64,000 nucleotides of DNA from Ignelater luminosus (lineage: Eukaryota; Arthropoda; Insecta; Coleoptera; Elateridae), in assembly GCA_011009095.1 (NCBI GenBank), contig VTPC01000426.1:1-64000 (forward strand), given 5' to 3'. Within the stretch, counting starts at the first letter, position 1. Each line of letters begins with the position of its first letter. Below, in pieces: positions 11,807 to 23,011 of this stretch. A program made the translations under genes and the position numbers. The notes under the pieces were generated by a model. It worked only from the letters and a program-made list of their open reading frames with translations, did not search any database and had not been told where the DNA came from.

Positions 11807-12088
11807 CACAAATATTGTTAGCGTATTTTAATGGAGAACAAAAATTGGCAAAGGAAAAGTGGTTTTAGTTTTCCGATATCTCTTCAAATAAAGGTAAGAA
11901 AAGATAATAACGAAAACTGAAAAATCTTTTTTTGTAATATTTCTGAAACTATCAAAGATATCTAGATTTTGCAAACGCCAACAAAAAGGTCCTATAAAGA
12001 GCCAACTTTCATCCCATTTAACCGATTCTGTATCTCTTACCGTTTCCAAGATTCCCATGCTGGGCATCCTTATCTTGGACACACTGTA

Positions 12089-13382
12089 TATTTCTCTATT
12101 ATTTGCAGTGACGTATGACTTGTTTTGTGTTTATCATTGGTTTTAGATGAAACAATTCTTATAAATAAAATTTATCGAGAAATCACTAAAAACAAGTTTT
12201 TTCTTTTGCATATTCTCCTGGACACGTTGTATAAACGCTGTTATTCGAATTGATTTTTGATATTTTTCTCCTTCTTGGAAAAAAAGACAATTTTAGAAAA
12301 TGTATCAGCAGTTCTTTCATCCTATATTTGTATTATACGGATTTTATAGTATCCCAATCCTTTGTTAGCTAAAGCATAATATTTCATCTCATGGTATCAT
12401 TTCTGCCACACGTAGCTTCTGAATATTGTCGATCAGTAATCTTCTACTGAAAATTGGCGTTAGAAGTTGCCGAATCAACCAGCTTCCCGTTTTTTGCAGT
12501 GTCTAATACCGCAAGTTGCAAATATTGTAACCTCATCAAGTTTGCTCTGTCCAATTAGCGGCACAATTGGAGACACGGAATCTTCCTATAATTTAAAGTG
12601 CAATTAGTCCAGAAAATGTATTAGTTGAACTGTAGAAGGCTTAAGACGGTGCTGTTAACAATAATATTCACATTTTTATGTAAGGTGGCAATTGGGTTGC
12701 GTTAGAAATCTGTTTGTTATAAATACGGACAAAAACAGTGTTTAAGATGGACAATCGAACACTTTTTCGATATGAAGAAATTTATGCAAATAAGTTTAAG
12801 CTTTGATAAAGACATTTCGTAAGAAGAAGCCAATGTTACAGTACCAGTTCTGCAAGGACAATGAGTGGTTTTGCTTAATACATAATTGTGCCAACTGTCT
12901 TTGTCATAACTGCCAAATCGAATATATAAACACGTCAGTTAACTTTTGCCAGATTGCACAAAAATGAATATCGAATCTTTCAACGAATTAGATTTCTGTT
13001 TCTTCATTCATTGTCAGTTTGCAGAATTTTGGCATCTGATAGTCAGCTAATACAATCTGAACTCAAGTATGTATATATAAAATACTTGAACTTGTCTTAT
13101 GTTAGGACAAATTATAAATTATTGTAAATTGTGGAATTTCTCCAGAAGGTTTCAAAAACTTTTATTTAAATTTCTGACCATCACAAAACAAACTCGCACG
13201 TTGCTCATTATTTGTTTTTATTTTTTTTTCTTGCCCCATTAAATAGGACTTGGTATCTTTCTCGTGAATTAAATATCAGGTTTCTGAACAAGAGACTTTT
13301 TCTCTGTACAAGCAGACACGACCCTTACACTTTAACTAAGATGAGTATCCAATAAGCTACCCTATATTCTATGTTATTGTTA
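12089..13382. other. AT-rich non-coding stretch
   Basis: No gene is seen. A word TACAACGTGTCCAGGAG on the minus strand (about 12217-12233) resembles the end of a Tc1/mariner-type terminal repeat. I found no partner for it, so it may be a solo end. Confidence 0.45.
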
Positions 13383-13384
13383 TA

Positions 13385-14733
13385 CAGGGTCGCTAAAAAG
13401 TATGGAAACACGCTACCCCCGCAAAAACGGTAAGAGATAGACAAACGAAATTTAGAGATCTTAAAGTAGGCATTGTTTGCCATGCATTGCGAAGGGAATT
13501 AAAAACAAATCTTCAATTGTTTTTTTCGTACGACCGCCATCTTGAATTTCTTTACATGGATCACCCTGTATATGATTCCATATTTCGATGGGGATTTTTA
13601 AGGCGAATTCAATAATATAAGGGTTGCTATACTTATCTTGAAATGTTTTGGAGATAATCGCTATTCTTTTCTCAAGGATTTCTTAACTTTTCGAACGGAT
13701 TCGTAATGCAAGCGATCCCCCCGGTTATTTGCAAAATTCCTTGCGAAAGCTTTAAAAGAGATTGTTTCGTTTCCAAGAAGTTAACGAAACGCATTTTGGA
13801 CACTTGTTATAAAATCATATTGTGTTTTTGTTATTATCAATTCGTCACTATTTGTTCTTATTCCACCATAAATTTAGTTTGCTCTAGCGTTGATTTATTA
13901 TTTTAAATAAGTAGGCTAAGGGCAAAATTTGGACGGTTGTCTTTTACTTTAATCTATATATATAAAAAAATGAATTGCTGTTCGTTAGTCTCGCTAAAAC
14001 TCGAGAACGGCTGGACCGATTTGGCTAATTTTGATCTTGAATTATTTGTGGAAGTCCAGGGAAGGTTTGAAAGGTGAGTAAATATGAAGATGTTGGGAAT
14101 TAAATAAAAAAAAAAAACATTTGATGTTGGCCCTGTCGTTCAGAAATCAAATTGAAAGAATAGTTTAAAGAATTTTAATTTTAAATCATGTGTAATTAAT
14201 TAATTGAAAATAATAATAAACCTCATTCATACCGAGCATTTTTTTTATTATTACGAATTCCTTTTGTTTGTTATAAATTTATTTTATACAAAAGCTTAGC
14301 TTTTTTATTCATCGATTGAGGCAGTACGAAGTCTGCCGGGTCAGCTAGTTACTTATAAAATAATCGCACATAATTTTTTTAGTTCCATTGCCTTTGCTGT
14401 TTCACGGGTAACTCGATTTTGATAGAAATTAATAGTGAAATCCTTGAAAAAAGAATAGCGAGTATCTCCAAAACCTTTTAAAACAGGTATAGCAACCCTT
14501 ATATCATTGAGTTTATCTTGAGAATCCCTATCCAAATATGGGGTCATATACAGGGTGATCCGTTTAAAGAAATTTAAGATGGCGGCCGTACATAAAAACA
14601 ATTGAAGGTTTGTTTTTTATTACCTTCGCAAAACATGGCAAAAAATACCTACTTTAAGTTGTCCAAGTTCTATTTGTCTATTACTTACCGTTTCTGCGGG
14701 GGTAGCGTGTTTCCATACTTTTTAGCGACCCTG
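13385..14733. mobile_element. Composite inverted-repeat element, TA target site, interrupted by a Helitron
   Basis: The left end CAGGGTCGCTAAAAAGTATG at 13385 is matched by its reverse complement ending at 14733, and both ends are flanked by TA. Homology between the arms runs inward for about 300 bp (13385-13681 and 14437-14733). Within each arm an internal CAGGGTGATCC lies about 184 bp from the end (to 13568, and from 14551). Each arm therefore looks like a 184-bp MITE with its own TA-flanked CAGGGT ends plus extra homologous DNA. An 82-codon minus frame (14353-14601) lies mostly in the right arm. The matching left arm is interrupted by stops in that frame, so I do not call it a gene. Confidence 0.75.
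13953..14348 (+). mobile_element. Helitron-type non-autonomous element (396 bp)
   Basis: The 5' end is TC (13953-13954) followed by TATATATATAAAA. Next comes the segment GTTCGTTAGTCTCGCTAAAA and ACGGCTGGACCGATTTGGCT, widespread near the ends of insect Helitron-like elements. The 3' end is CTAG at 14345-14348. It is preceded by a hairpin (GGCAG at about 14320-14324 with CTGCC at about 14333-14337) and a short spacer containing CGGGTCAG. The element sits between A and T with no target duplication, as expected for Helitrons. It has no Rep or helicase coding. It inserted into the inner part of the 13385-14733 element and is therefore younger than it. Confidence 0.85.
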
Positions 14734-14735
14734 TA

Positions 14736-17700
14736 TAAATATTTTGACGTATGTGAACCTTCTGAGTTATCCTAAAATTATCTGTAGCTGTATTAGTGAG
14801 ACTACACTGAGTAAAACGTTTCAGAAATGAGACTTTTGGTTTGATCATTCATTTACGAATTTATCGAGAATAAATATGTAAGTTCAAAATCATAGCTTGT
14901 GAACGCTACCAAATTTGAACTGCTCTCGAAGTCTATTGGTTTATTTCCTTAAAAGGCTGGATCTGGCACTCCATGCTACTGTTGGTATTATGAACCATTT
15001 GAAGAGTTCTATTTTGGTAGCTTGCATACTACTGATGAATTTTAACATTCATGGCAAGGGAACTTAGTTACGTGTTAATAAAAATATCCAATCCATAAAA
15101 ATAATTGTCTCTATTTCAGACAAAAGGTTTTTATGAATACTTAATTATTGTTCTCTTTTGTTTCAGGTAACCTTCATGCGTTGCTAGCTTGTTTTTCTGA
15201 ATAAATCGATCACGAATAATTACCTCTACAGTGTGGTAGGTATAGAAAAACTTGTAAGAAGTATAATTGCAACTTGACAGTTTGATAGTTAGTTGAAGAA
15301 TATCGAGTTAGGAACTTGTACACCATAGCTTCTTCATAATGGATTACCTCGCGGTTAGCATGCTACACTTACATTTGGGAGTTGTTAATTGTAATTCCTA
15401 ATTGAGTTTCTTTAACGATTTCGTTTGGGTTTCCTTGGCAGTATAGACTAATAATGGATTCACAATCTCTACAAATTAAAATTATTTTCTCTGATCACAA
15501 CCGTACCGCTCCCTTTTTTCAAAAATTTATAATTTTTCTAGCATTGCTTTTGTTTGCAAATGTTACAGAAACTTGTCTGCTTTATTATTATTTCAGTTCC
15601 TTTTGCTTTGTTTATGTTTGTTACAATTTTTTTTAAAAAGTCTTATTTCGAAGTTGAAAAAGTTTTGGCAAGGAAACATTTGAAATTGTACCATCTGCTG
15701 TTATAAAGTGAGGCCAAATGAATGCAGTTTAATTAAATTTGTGGTGAAACCACAAAAAGGTAGTACTCGTGTACTACGATGTTGTGTAAAATTGTTTTTA
15801 TGGAAAGCACAGATACTTGATACTTTCAAATATTTAGATTGAATTTGACCCTCTTGTATCTTTGGACATCAATTTTGCAACAGGAAGCAGGCAAAAATTG
15901 AAATTCGTATAAATGTCAATAACGAACTTTTCAAAACCAATAATTCGATATACGTTTTATATTTCAATCGCAAATAGGGGAAGTAAAGTACCCAGGTTTG
16001 ACTGTTTTCGTTAAATATCCCTTACCAATAAAAGATTTATAGAACATATCAAATTACTACCTTTTAAGCATTATTAAAAGTTAAGTTGACGTATACGGAC
16101 AATCGCTTCCTGTTTTATCCTTTGTATTTTGCAGGTTTTGTTCTGTAGAACTCCAGAAGCATTAATACCTTGCGGTTTAAAGTTACACCGCCCCCTTTTA
16201 TACGAATTCTTCTGTCAGATATATTCGCGTGGGAATTTCCATTCCCACACGATTTAATTTATGGAATATACTTCACTGTTTTCTTAACAATACTTTGGTA
16301 GACTGTGTTGTTCTTTAAAAGTTTTACATTCGAACGCCTACCAGCCATTGTTTGTAATTAAAGATATTGCAATTAATTATCCATTATTCGATATTAGGAA
16401 CTAGTCTGAACAAAATCTTTTGACTTTAATTATAGACGTATCCCAGCTAAACAAAATTAAGAAGACTTAAAGGATAAATTTGATACAGTAGATTTATGTT
16501 CTCCGTTGGCTTCCTGTTTACGCGATTAAATTGCTTTTTATTGATTGCCATTTTAATTGACGTTGGTAGAGCTTCAGGGCAAGATTAATAAGGTTTCTAA
16601 AAATTAAAGGAAGGTTTTTTTTGTTTATCCCTTTTTTGATACGGGTTTAGTTTTGAAAAACATTTTTCCGGGTCATCTTAGCTTTTCATTTTTTTTGTAT
16701 TACTCGCCTAAAGCTTACATCGTCTCAAGTTGCTTCTATAACGTTAAAAGTCTATTTTAAGTGTAATCCTTTTCCTTCTTTTTATAATACAAAAAGGTTA
16801 ATTCAGGAACCCCACAAAGCACAGCTTTGTGGAAGTTAATAACGCGGTTGCAGACTAATGTTGCAGGCAATTTAAAGTTAGATTGCGTAATATGTATTTA
16901 TAACGATGTATGTTGCATTACAAAAGTTTTCTGTTTTTTGGAAATTGTATATTATGTTACAGCTTTAATCTCGCTTTAATAATAAAGGCAATCAACTTTA
17001 GGTTAAAGTTTTATTGATACTAAATTTCTCGATTATTGTATGTTTGTTCTTTGAAATTTTATACAACTTTCTAATGTTTTCTTCGTAAGATTATTACTCT
17101 GCTCAATTTAATCTATTAATATAAAAAAGATCTTGAGGGCAAAGAAAATTTAGCTTTCAAAGCGGCGCCCTCTTTACCATTTCAAACAGTTCCTCGCATA
17201 TTATTCTAGTCATTTAGAATTATTTCTGAATTAATTTCAAAGCTTGGTTTTCATTAGGCGTGTCTTATTTTAAGAATAAAAGCGGAAGGAAGATATTTTT
17301 AGGATTCAACCAAAATATAAGAAATAAAAGAAATAGTGTGGTACTCTTCTTAAATTTTATGATTGGATTTTCGTAAATCTCCAGGCCATGCTTTTTAACG
17401 TATCAAAAGAAGCAAGGCTTTAGATCCAAATTATTACAGGCCGGTCTACTAAATATTGTTTTTAAGTTGCTTAAATCCATAAGCATTCCTTTTGTAGGAT
17501 TTTCGTATCTAGTCAAAAATGGTAGGTTTAGAAATATTTTAAGCAGATACGCATTTGTATTCCCAAAGGAGAAGCTTTTTATCAACATTTAAAATATCTT
17601 ACAAATAGCGAAACGTTCAAATTGTACATCAAAGATGAAATCGAGATAAATAAGTTAGACCGTTAGACTTATTTATTCCTTTTTCAATATTTTTTATTTT

Positions 17701-18330
17701 GTATATTCGAATTACGTTTATTTCTTCTTATTCATTACAGAACATCGACAGATTTTGTAACCTATCGTACTTGTAATAGAAGAGACTTTAAAAGATCTAC
17801 CCTATACTGAGTCATCATTAATGTTTAATCACAGCAAGAACTTTATAATGTCCACCATTAGAGGTTCTAGTAAGTTACCAAAATAAACTTTGACCCTGTT
17901 GGCTATCATTCTTCGACATATACAGTCCATGCTCACTTGATTAGACTGAACCCAAAGATTTCCGTTTTTTTTTTGGAATTCTTGGCTGATGTATTAAAAG
18001 ATGTTTTCAAGGATTCATATGTAACAACATAGATACCTTAAAGGTTGCATAACCAAATTTATTTAGTTTGGTAGATATTCCAATCAACAATATAAAGTTC
18101 TCGAAATCTTAGAAAGTTGCTATTTGCCTGTCAATTTTCCAGCTCAAGGTAGCCGCGATTTTGAATAAAAATAAGGGTTTTTGCTTTTAACTTTTGCCAC
18201 ATTTGTTGTAGTGATGCCAATGTGAGTATTTATCTTACTATCCAATGTTATTTGTAATATTTAATAATTTTTAAACAAAGAAATCAGTTAATCATTCTTC
18301 GATTGGAATTTAATGTAAAGGTCTCTCTTT
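14736..18330. other. AT-rich non-coding stretch
   Basis: I see no gene. A strong 3'-splice-like tract ends at CAG 15164-15166 and is followed directly by GTAACC, a weak zero-length-exon pattern. A hairpin (TTGTGGT, loop, ACCACAA) lies at about 15739-15755. It is followed by a palindrome GTAGTACTCGTGTACTAC at 15760-15777, which recurs in variant form elsewhere in the window. Confidence 0.45.
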
Positions 18331-19075
18331 ATGGTAGATGAAAAATTGTCCGAAATTCCACTGATACGTAATACTCAATACAGTCAAAGAGATGTTGCAA
18401 ACCAATTCAAAGCATCTCAATCATCAGTTTGGCGTTTAAGCCAAAAATTGCGAACGAACCAATCCGTTGAAGCAGCTCAGAATGGTCGTTGTGGTACAAA
18501 ATCTGTAGTAACACCTAAGGGCCGACGATTTTTGAGAAATCTAGCCAGTCATGGTAAAAGACAATTGATTTGGACCTATTTGCATAAAGACCTGTCTGCT
18601 GATGATTGACAAATAGTAAATGAATAAAGATCATTTTATCTGGACACTTGATTGCACATTTAACAGGTTTGCTTTAGTGATGAGGCAACATTTCAAATCA
18701 TGGATGATAAGTCCTAGTTTGTTCGGAAACGTCCAGGAGAGAAGTGCAGTCAAGAATCCAACATCCGTGAAGATATGGTCTGTCATCAATGGAAGGGATT
18801 GGGAAGGATACATATTGTGGATGGAACCATGCGGCAGGCTCAATATAAAAAGGTTCTGCAGACAAGATTGATCCCGAAAATGGACGTATCGTTTGACAGT
18901 GGTCGTAAGGTGTTCGTGCAAGATGGGGCATTTTGTTATAATGCCAAAACAATCAAAATATCCCTAGTACCGTGACAGATATGAATCCAATTGAAAATGT
19001 CTGGGAGTTCCTGAAACGAGAACTGGTCAAAGAAATTATTACAAACATTAGTTCTAATGTATTGGAGATCCATGG
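18331..19075 (+). pseudogene. Degenerate Tc1-like transposase (DD34E group)
   Basis: Plus-strand blocks in order give a Tc1 transposase. The first is a helix-turn-helix region, YSQRDVANQFKASQSSVWRL (18376-18435), then TPKGRRFLRNLA. FSDEATF follows at about 18671-18691, with the first catalytic Asp. Next is KGLGRIHIVDGTMRQAQYKK (18791-18850), then VFVQDGAFCYNAKTIK with the second Asp at about 18910-18957. DMNPIENVWEFLKREL with the catalytic Glu is at about 18978-19025. Deletions shorten the segments between the first and second and between the fourth and fifth blocks, and several stops and frameshifts occur, so it cannot be functional. No terminal repeats were found. The 3' side runs into the palindrome at 19092, which may have removed it. 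Confidence 0.85.
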
Positions 19076-19091
19076 CTTAAGGTTCGTATGT

Positions 19092-19287
19092 ATTGGATGA
19101 TTTAAATAAAAGTACTCCCTTAAGTGTTTTGTTTTTTATTTAATTTTCTCAACCGGTTTCGTCCCAATGAACATCTTCAGGAGATGACAATTTTTCTCCT
19201 GAAGATGTTCATTGGAACGAAACCGGTTGAGAAAATTAAATAAAAAACAAAACACTTAAGGGAGTACTTTTATTTAAATCATCCAAT
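19092..19287. repeat. Near-perfect 196-bp palindrome with a hammerhead-like motif in each arm
   Basis: Arms 19092-19184 and 19195-19287 are 93 bp each and differ at one position, around a 10-base centre (TGACAATTTT). The right arm reads CTGAAGA at 19199-19205, then T, stem GTTC, loop ATTG, stem GAAC, GAAA at 19219-19222 and CC. This is a hammerhead-like core with the same extra U as in the 11-12 kb element. The left arm has the same on the minus strand, with a G:U wobble in place of one pair. Past the core comes an AT-rich tail, as in 3' ends of Penelope-like elements. Near identity of the arms argues for recent formation or ongoing conversion. I saw no target-site duplication. Confidence 0.9.
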
Positions 19288-20099
19288 TAGTTTTAATACT
19301 TAAAAGCCAAAATACTGCATGTGAGTCTAATAAAGTGTACAGATTTGGCAGGCTGCTGGCAGTTCAATGATTTTGCGTACGGCAACATCTCAAGAACCAT
19401 TCTAGTAAGAAAGGCTGAAAATTCTTAAACAAAACTTCACTTGTAATATTATTTAAATTCACATCTACATCCAGCAAACCAATAAGTCAGAAAATATTAG
19501 CATGTTTATCTTCCATTTCCTTGCAAAATGAAGTTAACTTCAATTTCACGAATAATACATTGTACTTTGAAGAAAGACATACCCTTCCATATGCTTTTTA
19601 TTCTATTGTATAAACGGGCTTTATTAGGCTAACTGTGAACACTTTTTCCTTCTGCTACGCTAGGAATTTTAACACCATGACGTGCTGAACATTTTATCCT
19701 CATTCTCATCCAAAGGACATTATTTTCTTTATGGGTATGCCAAAGAAGATAAAACTCACTGAAAACTATTATTGTTCCTCCCAAGAAACTTAGTTAGATA
19801 TTTTAACAAAGCGCGTAAGTTTCCGATGTCATTAAAATCCTTCTATGTGGTAGGTACATTAACAGCCTCATCACGGGTAAAAAAGCTTAAAAGAAACCCT
19901 GTATGTCGTCTTCCTATTTTATGGTGCTTGGTTTAAAACAAACACGTCTAGTCACTTATACTACTAAAGGACAATAACTCTATTTCTGTGACTTTCTATA
20001 ATCGCATTACTTCAATACGAATCGAGCTTTTATGGAAATTATGTAATGAAGTTTTTGCGAACTAATATGATAAAGTTATTTCTACAGTATGGGATTCTC
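19288..20099. other. AT-rich non-coding stretch
   Basis: No gene or clear repeat was seen. The segment carries only short open frames without recognisable domains. Confidence 0.45.
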
Positions 20100-21656
20100 T
20101 AATATCTTTTTCACTGATTAAAACTGTGCCACTTCTTTGCTTTCTCTACGCCGACATTTTGACTTTGATCGGACGCCAAACCTTCCGGCAAGAGGCCCTA
20201 AAATAGGACCTTGTCTTCTATAACCTTTTTAAGAGAACTAGCACTAACACGAATGTGTGATTAAAACACGAAACGTATCGGACTGTGCTCTTCAACAGGC
20301 CTCAAAATAGGTCTTTTTTCTTTTAATCTTTTTGGGAGTTTAAAATACGAATTCGTCCACCTTTCACCTCCTTAAGAGAGCTAGACCTGAATACCAATGA
20401 ATTTCTTTCTTCCAACAGGTCAACTGTATTGCTCTAAAGTAGTGCTTCACCTTGCACTATTCTTCTCGAAAGTGCCAAATTAAAAGAACTAAAGTTGCCT
20501 ACGGGTTGGGTTACACTAATCTTACCTGAAATAGGATAACTTGTCAAAACGTCCAATTTAGATTTTACCAGCTGTTCCTAAGATATGTAGTATTTGACAA
20601 AAAAAAGCAAAGGACGATCAGTAGCGCCCGGTTCATGAGAAAGCTACTTTCTTACCATTGAAATTCCAATTCAATACGATTAACCTTTCAAAAAAAAAAA
20701 AATAAAAGACGGATCTTCTCATAGTTGTCTTTCACCATTGCCAATAATCAAGTAGAACCAACCGTTTCTAAAATATAGGACATCTGTCAAAGAAACTCGC
20801 ATTTCGTTACGACCAGCCTGCCATCCCCAAGCGATTTCAATTGTGGCAGTATAATTTTAATAGTAGCCAACGCGCGATGTCACAACATTGGACAGACAGT
20901 CTTTAGAGTGCCAAATTCAAAAACGGGTCTAGTATTAAATAGGTCGCTCGGCGTTGTTGCCCTTGCATCAGGGTGACGGTGAATTCGATGGAGAATTGGA
21001 GACCGGACGACTCGGACGACGGAGCCGACACACTTTCCCTCTGGCCGGACACGTTGCGGGGGGTTTTGGGCGAAAGTTTGCAATCAGTCATCCTACCCTA
21101 TCCTTGGCCGTGTGTAGTAGCGTTCACCAACCAAACCACCAAATTTCATCTTGGCCGAAAAGGCTCATGCCTACAGTGCTTTGCAACATCAGAAACAATT
21201 ATCATTTGACTTTGGCTTGACCCAAAATAGAACTTTGCTCTTCATTAGTTTTCTCGATAGTGAAAATTAGAACACGTTCTTCATTAACCTTAAAAGAACT
21301 AAATTGGCACACGGGTCAGACTACATCAGAGGAGATGAGATATCTGATCAAAAAGCAAAATACGAACGGTGGTTCGTGGATAATCTCGAGGCAACTCTCC
21401 CAACTTAATAATCAAAGTCTGATTTTGATGCGATCAGTAATTCTTGAGCTATGGAATATCCGGCACAAACCAATAGACGATCGGTGGTACCTGGGTTCTG
21501 AAAGCTGCCCATGAAAATTTCACTTTAACGCCAACCGTTTCAGCGATCCATGACAACTGTCAAAACAACCCTGGGGTCACTTAGATCACTTTTTGTCATT
21601 TCTTGGGAAGGATCACTAGAAGTCGCTTTTTGATGTGAAACAAGGAAAAACTTCGT
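20100..21656. repeat. Cluster of family B dispersed repeats
   Basis: This GC-richer stretch contains repeated, diverged words. Examples are CCTTTTTAAGAGAACTAG, CTCCTTAAGAGAGCTAGAC and AATTAAAAGAACTAAA, and phrases close to CCTAAAATAGGACCTTG and CTCAAAATAGG. Similar words occur at 33660-34180 and 41080-41720 (for example TTCCATTAACTTTCTTAAGA and GAAAGCTAGACTC). I infer a dispersed, partly tandem non-coding repeat family that I cannot name. The ORFs here have no known domains. Confidence 0.5.
20940..21215. other. GC-rich island with open frames on both strands, possible exon
   Basis: About 280 bases here are distinctly GC- and CpG-rich compared with everything around. The plus strand is open from about 20973, with an ATG at 20988 starting MENWRPDDSDDGADTLSLWP and continuing to about 21209. 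The other plus frame and two minus frames are also open, so openness alone says little. No splice donor of good quality closes the plus frame. It could be a first coding exon, a GC-rich piece of a family B repeat, or a promoter CpG island. I do not recognise the peptide. Confidence 0.25.
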
Positions 21657-21803
21657 NNNNNNNNNNNNNNNNNNNNNNNNNNNNNNNNNNNNNNNNNNNN
21701 NNNNNNNNNNNNNNNNNNNNNNNNNNNNNNNNNNNNNNNNNNNNNNNNNNNNNNNNGGATCACTAGAAGTCGCTTTTTGATGTGAAACAAGGAAAAACTT
21801 CGT
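21610..21803. other. Assembly gap (N 21657-21756) with identical 47-bp flanks
   Basis: Exactly 100 Ns separate two identical 47-base stretches (21610-21656 and 21757-21803, starting GGATCACTAG and ending ACTTCGT). A 100-N block is a conventional placeholder, not a measured size. The second gap in the window shows the same arrangement with the same overlap length. The gap is therefore probably an unmerged contig overlap. Confidence 0.9.
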
Positions 21804-22489
21804 TGACAATCAATAAGCAGCATTTTGATGAATATTTTGTATTTGGTCTGTCTTTGCAGCATTTAAAGTTGCCTTGTTCTTTGTTTTTTCCCGGTTTGGA
21901 AGATTTTGTTGCTTCGGCAACGCTAGACATTCAAGACCAATTTCTAAGGCAGAATTGAAATAAGTTTAGACCTGGTCTGATGTTTAAAAACAAGTCTGTT
22001 TTAATACTAAAAGGGAAGAGAGGGGAGATTGTATAGACCTGCTATAGGATTCTGAACTTACGATACGATACGATTCATCGATGCCGAAAGACTCGAAACA
22101 ATACGAGTTTTCAGATTGTTATTTTTGTTATCGCCAATTGCATGATTTCAGAGGCTGTGTTCAAAATATGTTAGAACATTATCGAAACAACAATTGATAA
22201 ATGTGATTAAGAAGCATTTTTATATTATCGTCGTATCGTAACGAAAGTTCAGAAAGTTTATTTTCTAAGTAGTCTTAGAAATTGCCTTCAGTGTTTATTG
22301 CGAGGTGGAGCAAGCATTGCTGTCTGCTTTCTGCACTTACTCTTAATAGTGCATGTCCTACTAATAAGACTAACATAACCACAATAGTCTAAATTTGGCT
22401 GCTGGGAAAAAGTTAGAAAGCTTGAAATAAACCGTTAATCTGACTGATTTCAATGACAACAAAACAACTGCTATTTATGGTTTAGTTTT
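21804..22489. other. AT-rich non-coding stretch
   Basis: I see no gene. A short run CGATACGATACGATTC lies near 22060-22075, with no other structure I can support. Confidence 0.45.
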
Positions 22490-23005
22490 CAAGGTTAGGA
22501 GCTAACGGTCAGTCACTGTTTTAGAAGTAATTTCGAGTGGAATACCTGAAAAGGCCAGCCGTTTCTGAGATATCGTAGAAAGCCTGTCTCTGCCACTTCA
22601 AAAAAAAGGGGGGGAAATCCGAAGTCGATGCGTCCATCCGTTTCGAAGTCGTAAAATATCTCCCAAGAAAGAAAAAAGGCTATAGCTACGAATCTTCCGG
22701 TTAGAAAATGTTTCCTGTAAAACGTTGTCACAAAAAAACGCAAATCTCAATACGAACACATTTGCATCGTCGCGTCGTGATATCAGATCTTCAACGACAG
22801 ATAGATAGAAAAACAAACTTTTCGAAATTTTTTAGTACTTTCCAGACAAAGGACCCTTCGTACAACCGAGAAAACTGCCCCGGTGGCCTCTCATTCCCGC
22901 TAGAAAAAGAATACCATTCAACCTATGCCAACTCTTTCAGTGTACCAGGCAGATGCTTATCAGTTTCTGAAAGAATCTTCATCACAATCAGAATCTGGAG
23001 CTAAT
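22490..23005. repeat. Family B-related repeat fragment
   Basis: The phrases CCGTTTCTGAGATATCG, ATCCGAAGTCGATGCGTCC and CCGTTTCGAAGTCG match the 41550-41710 copy (TCCTGAGATACATC, TCCGGAGTCGACATGATCG, TCCGTTTGGAAG) in order and orientation. The 98-codon plus frame at 22708-23004 is unlike known proteins and I treat it as part of the repeat. Confidence 0.45.
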
Positions 23006-23011
23006 AAAATC

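Larger units (their letters stand above)
11080..12086. mobile_element. Foldback element with about 410-bp terminal inverted repeats, Tc1/mariner superfamily
   Basis: The ends are CAGTGTGTCCAAGATAAG at 11080 and its reverse complement ending at 12086, each flanked by TA (11078-11079 and 12087-12088). This is the target duplication expected for Tc1/mariner. The left arm runs to about 11492 and the right arm starts at about 11677. The arms are roughly 85-90% identical by eye with small indels. The 184-bp centre carries a transposase scrap (separate entry). Each arm carries a hammerhead-like motif. The element has no complete transposase, so it is non-autonomous. The 84-codon frame at 11828-12082 lies within the right arm and is a by-product. 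Confidence 0.85.

Noticed and set aside
14353-14601. 82-codon minus-strand frame as a transposase
   Set aside because: It lies mostly within one arm of an inverted-repeat element, and the partner arm has stops in the equivalent frame. No transposase motif is present.
15150-15172. Second possible recursive splice site (TTTGTTTCAG then GTAACC)
   Set aside because: The donor half GTAACC is weak and there is no supporting downstream donor. I mention it only within the stretch entry.
21540-21862. Open frames crossing the N gap at 21657-21756
   Set aside because: They contain unknown residues and read the duplicated 47-bp flank twice. They are artefacts of the gap.
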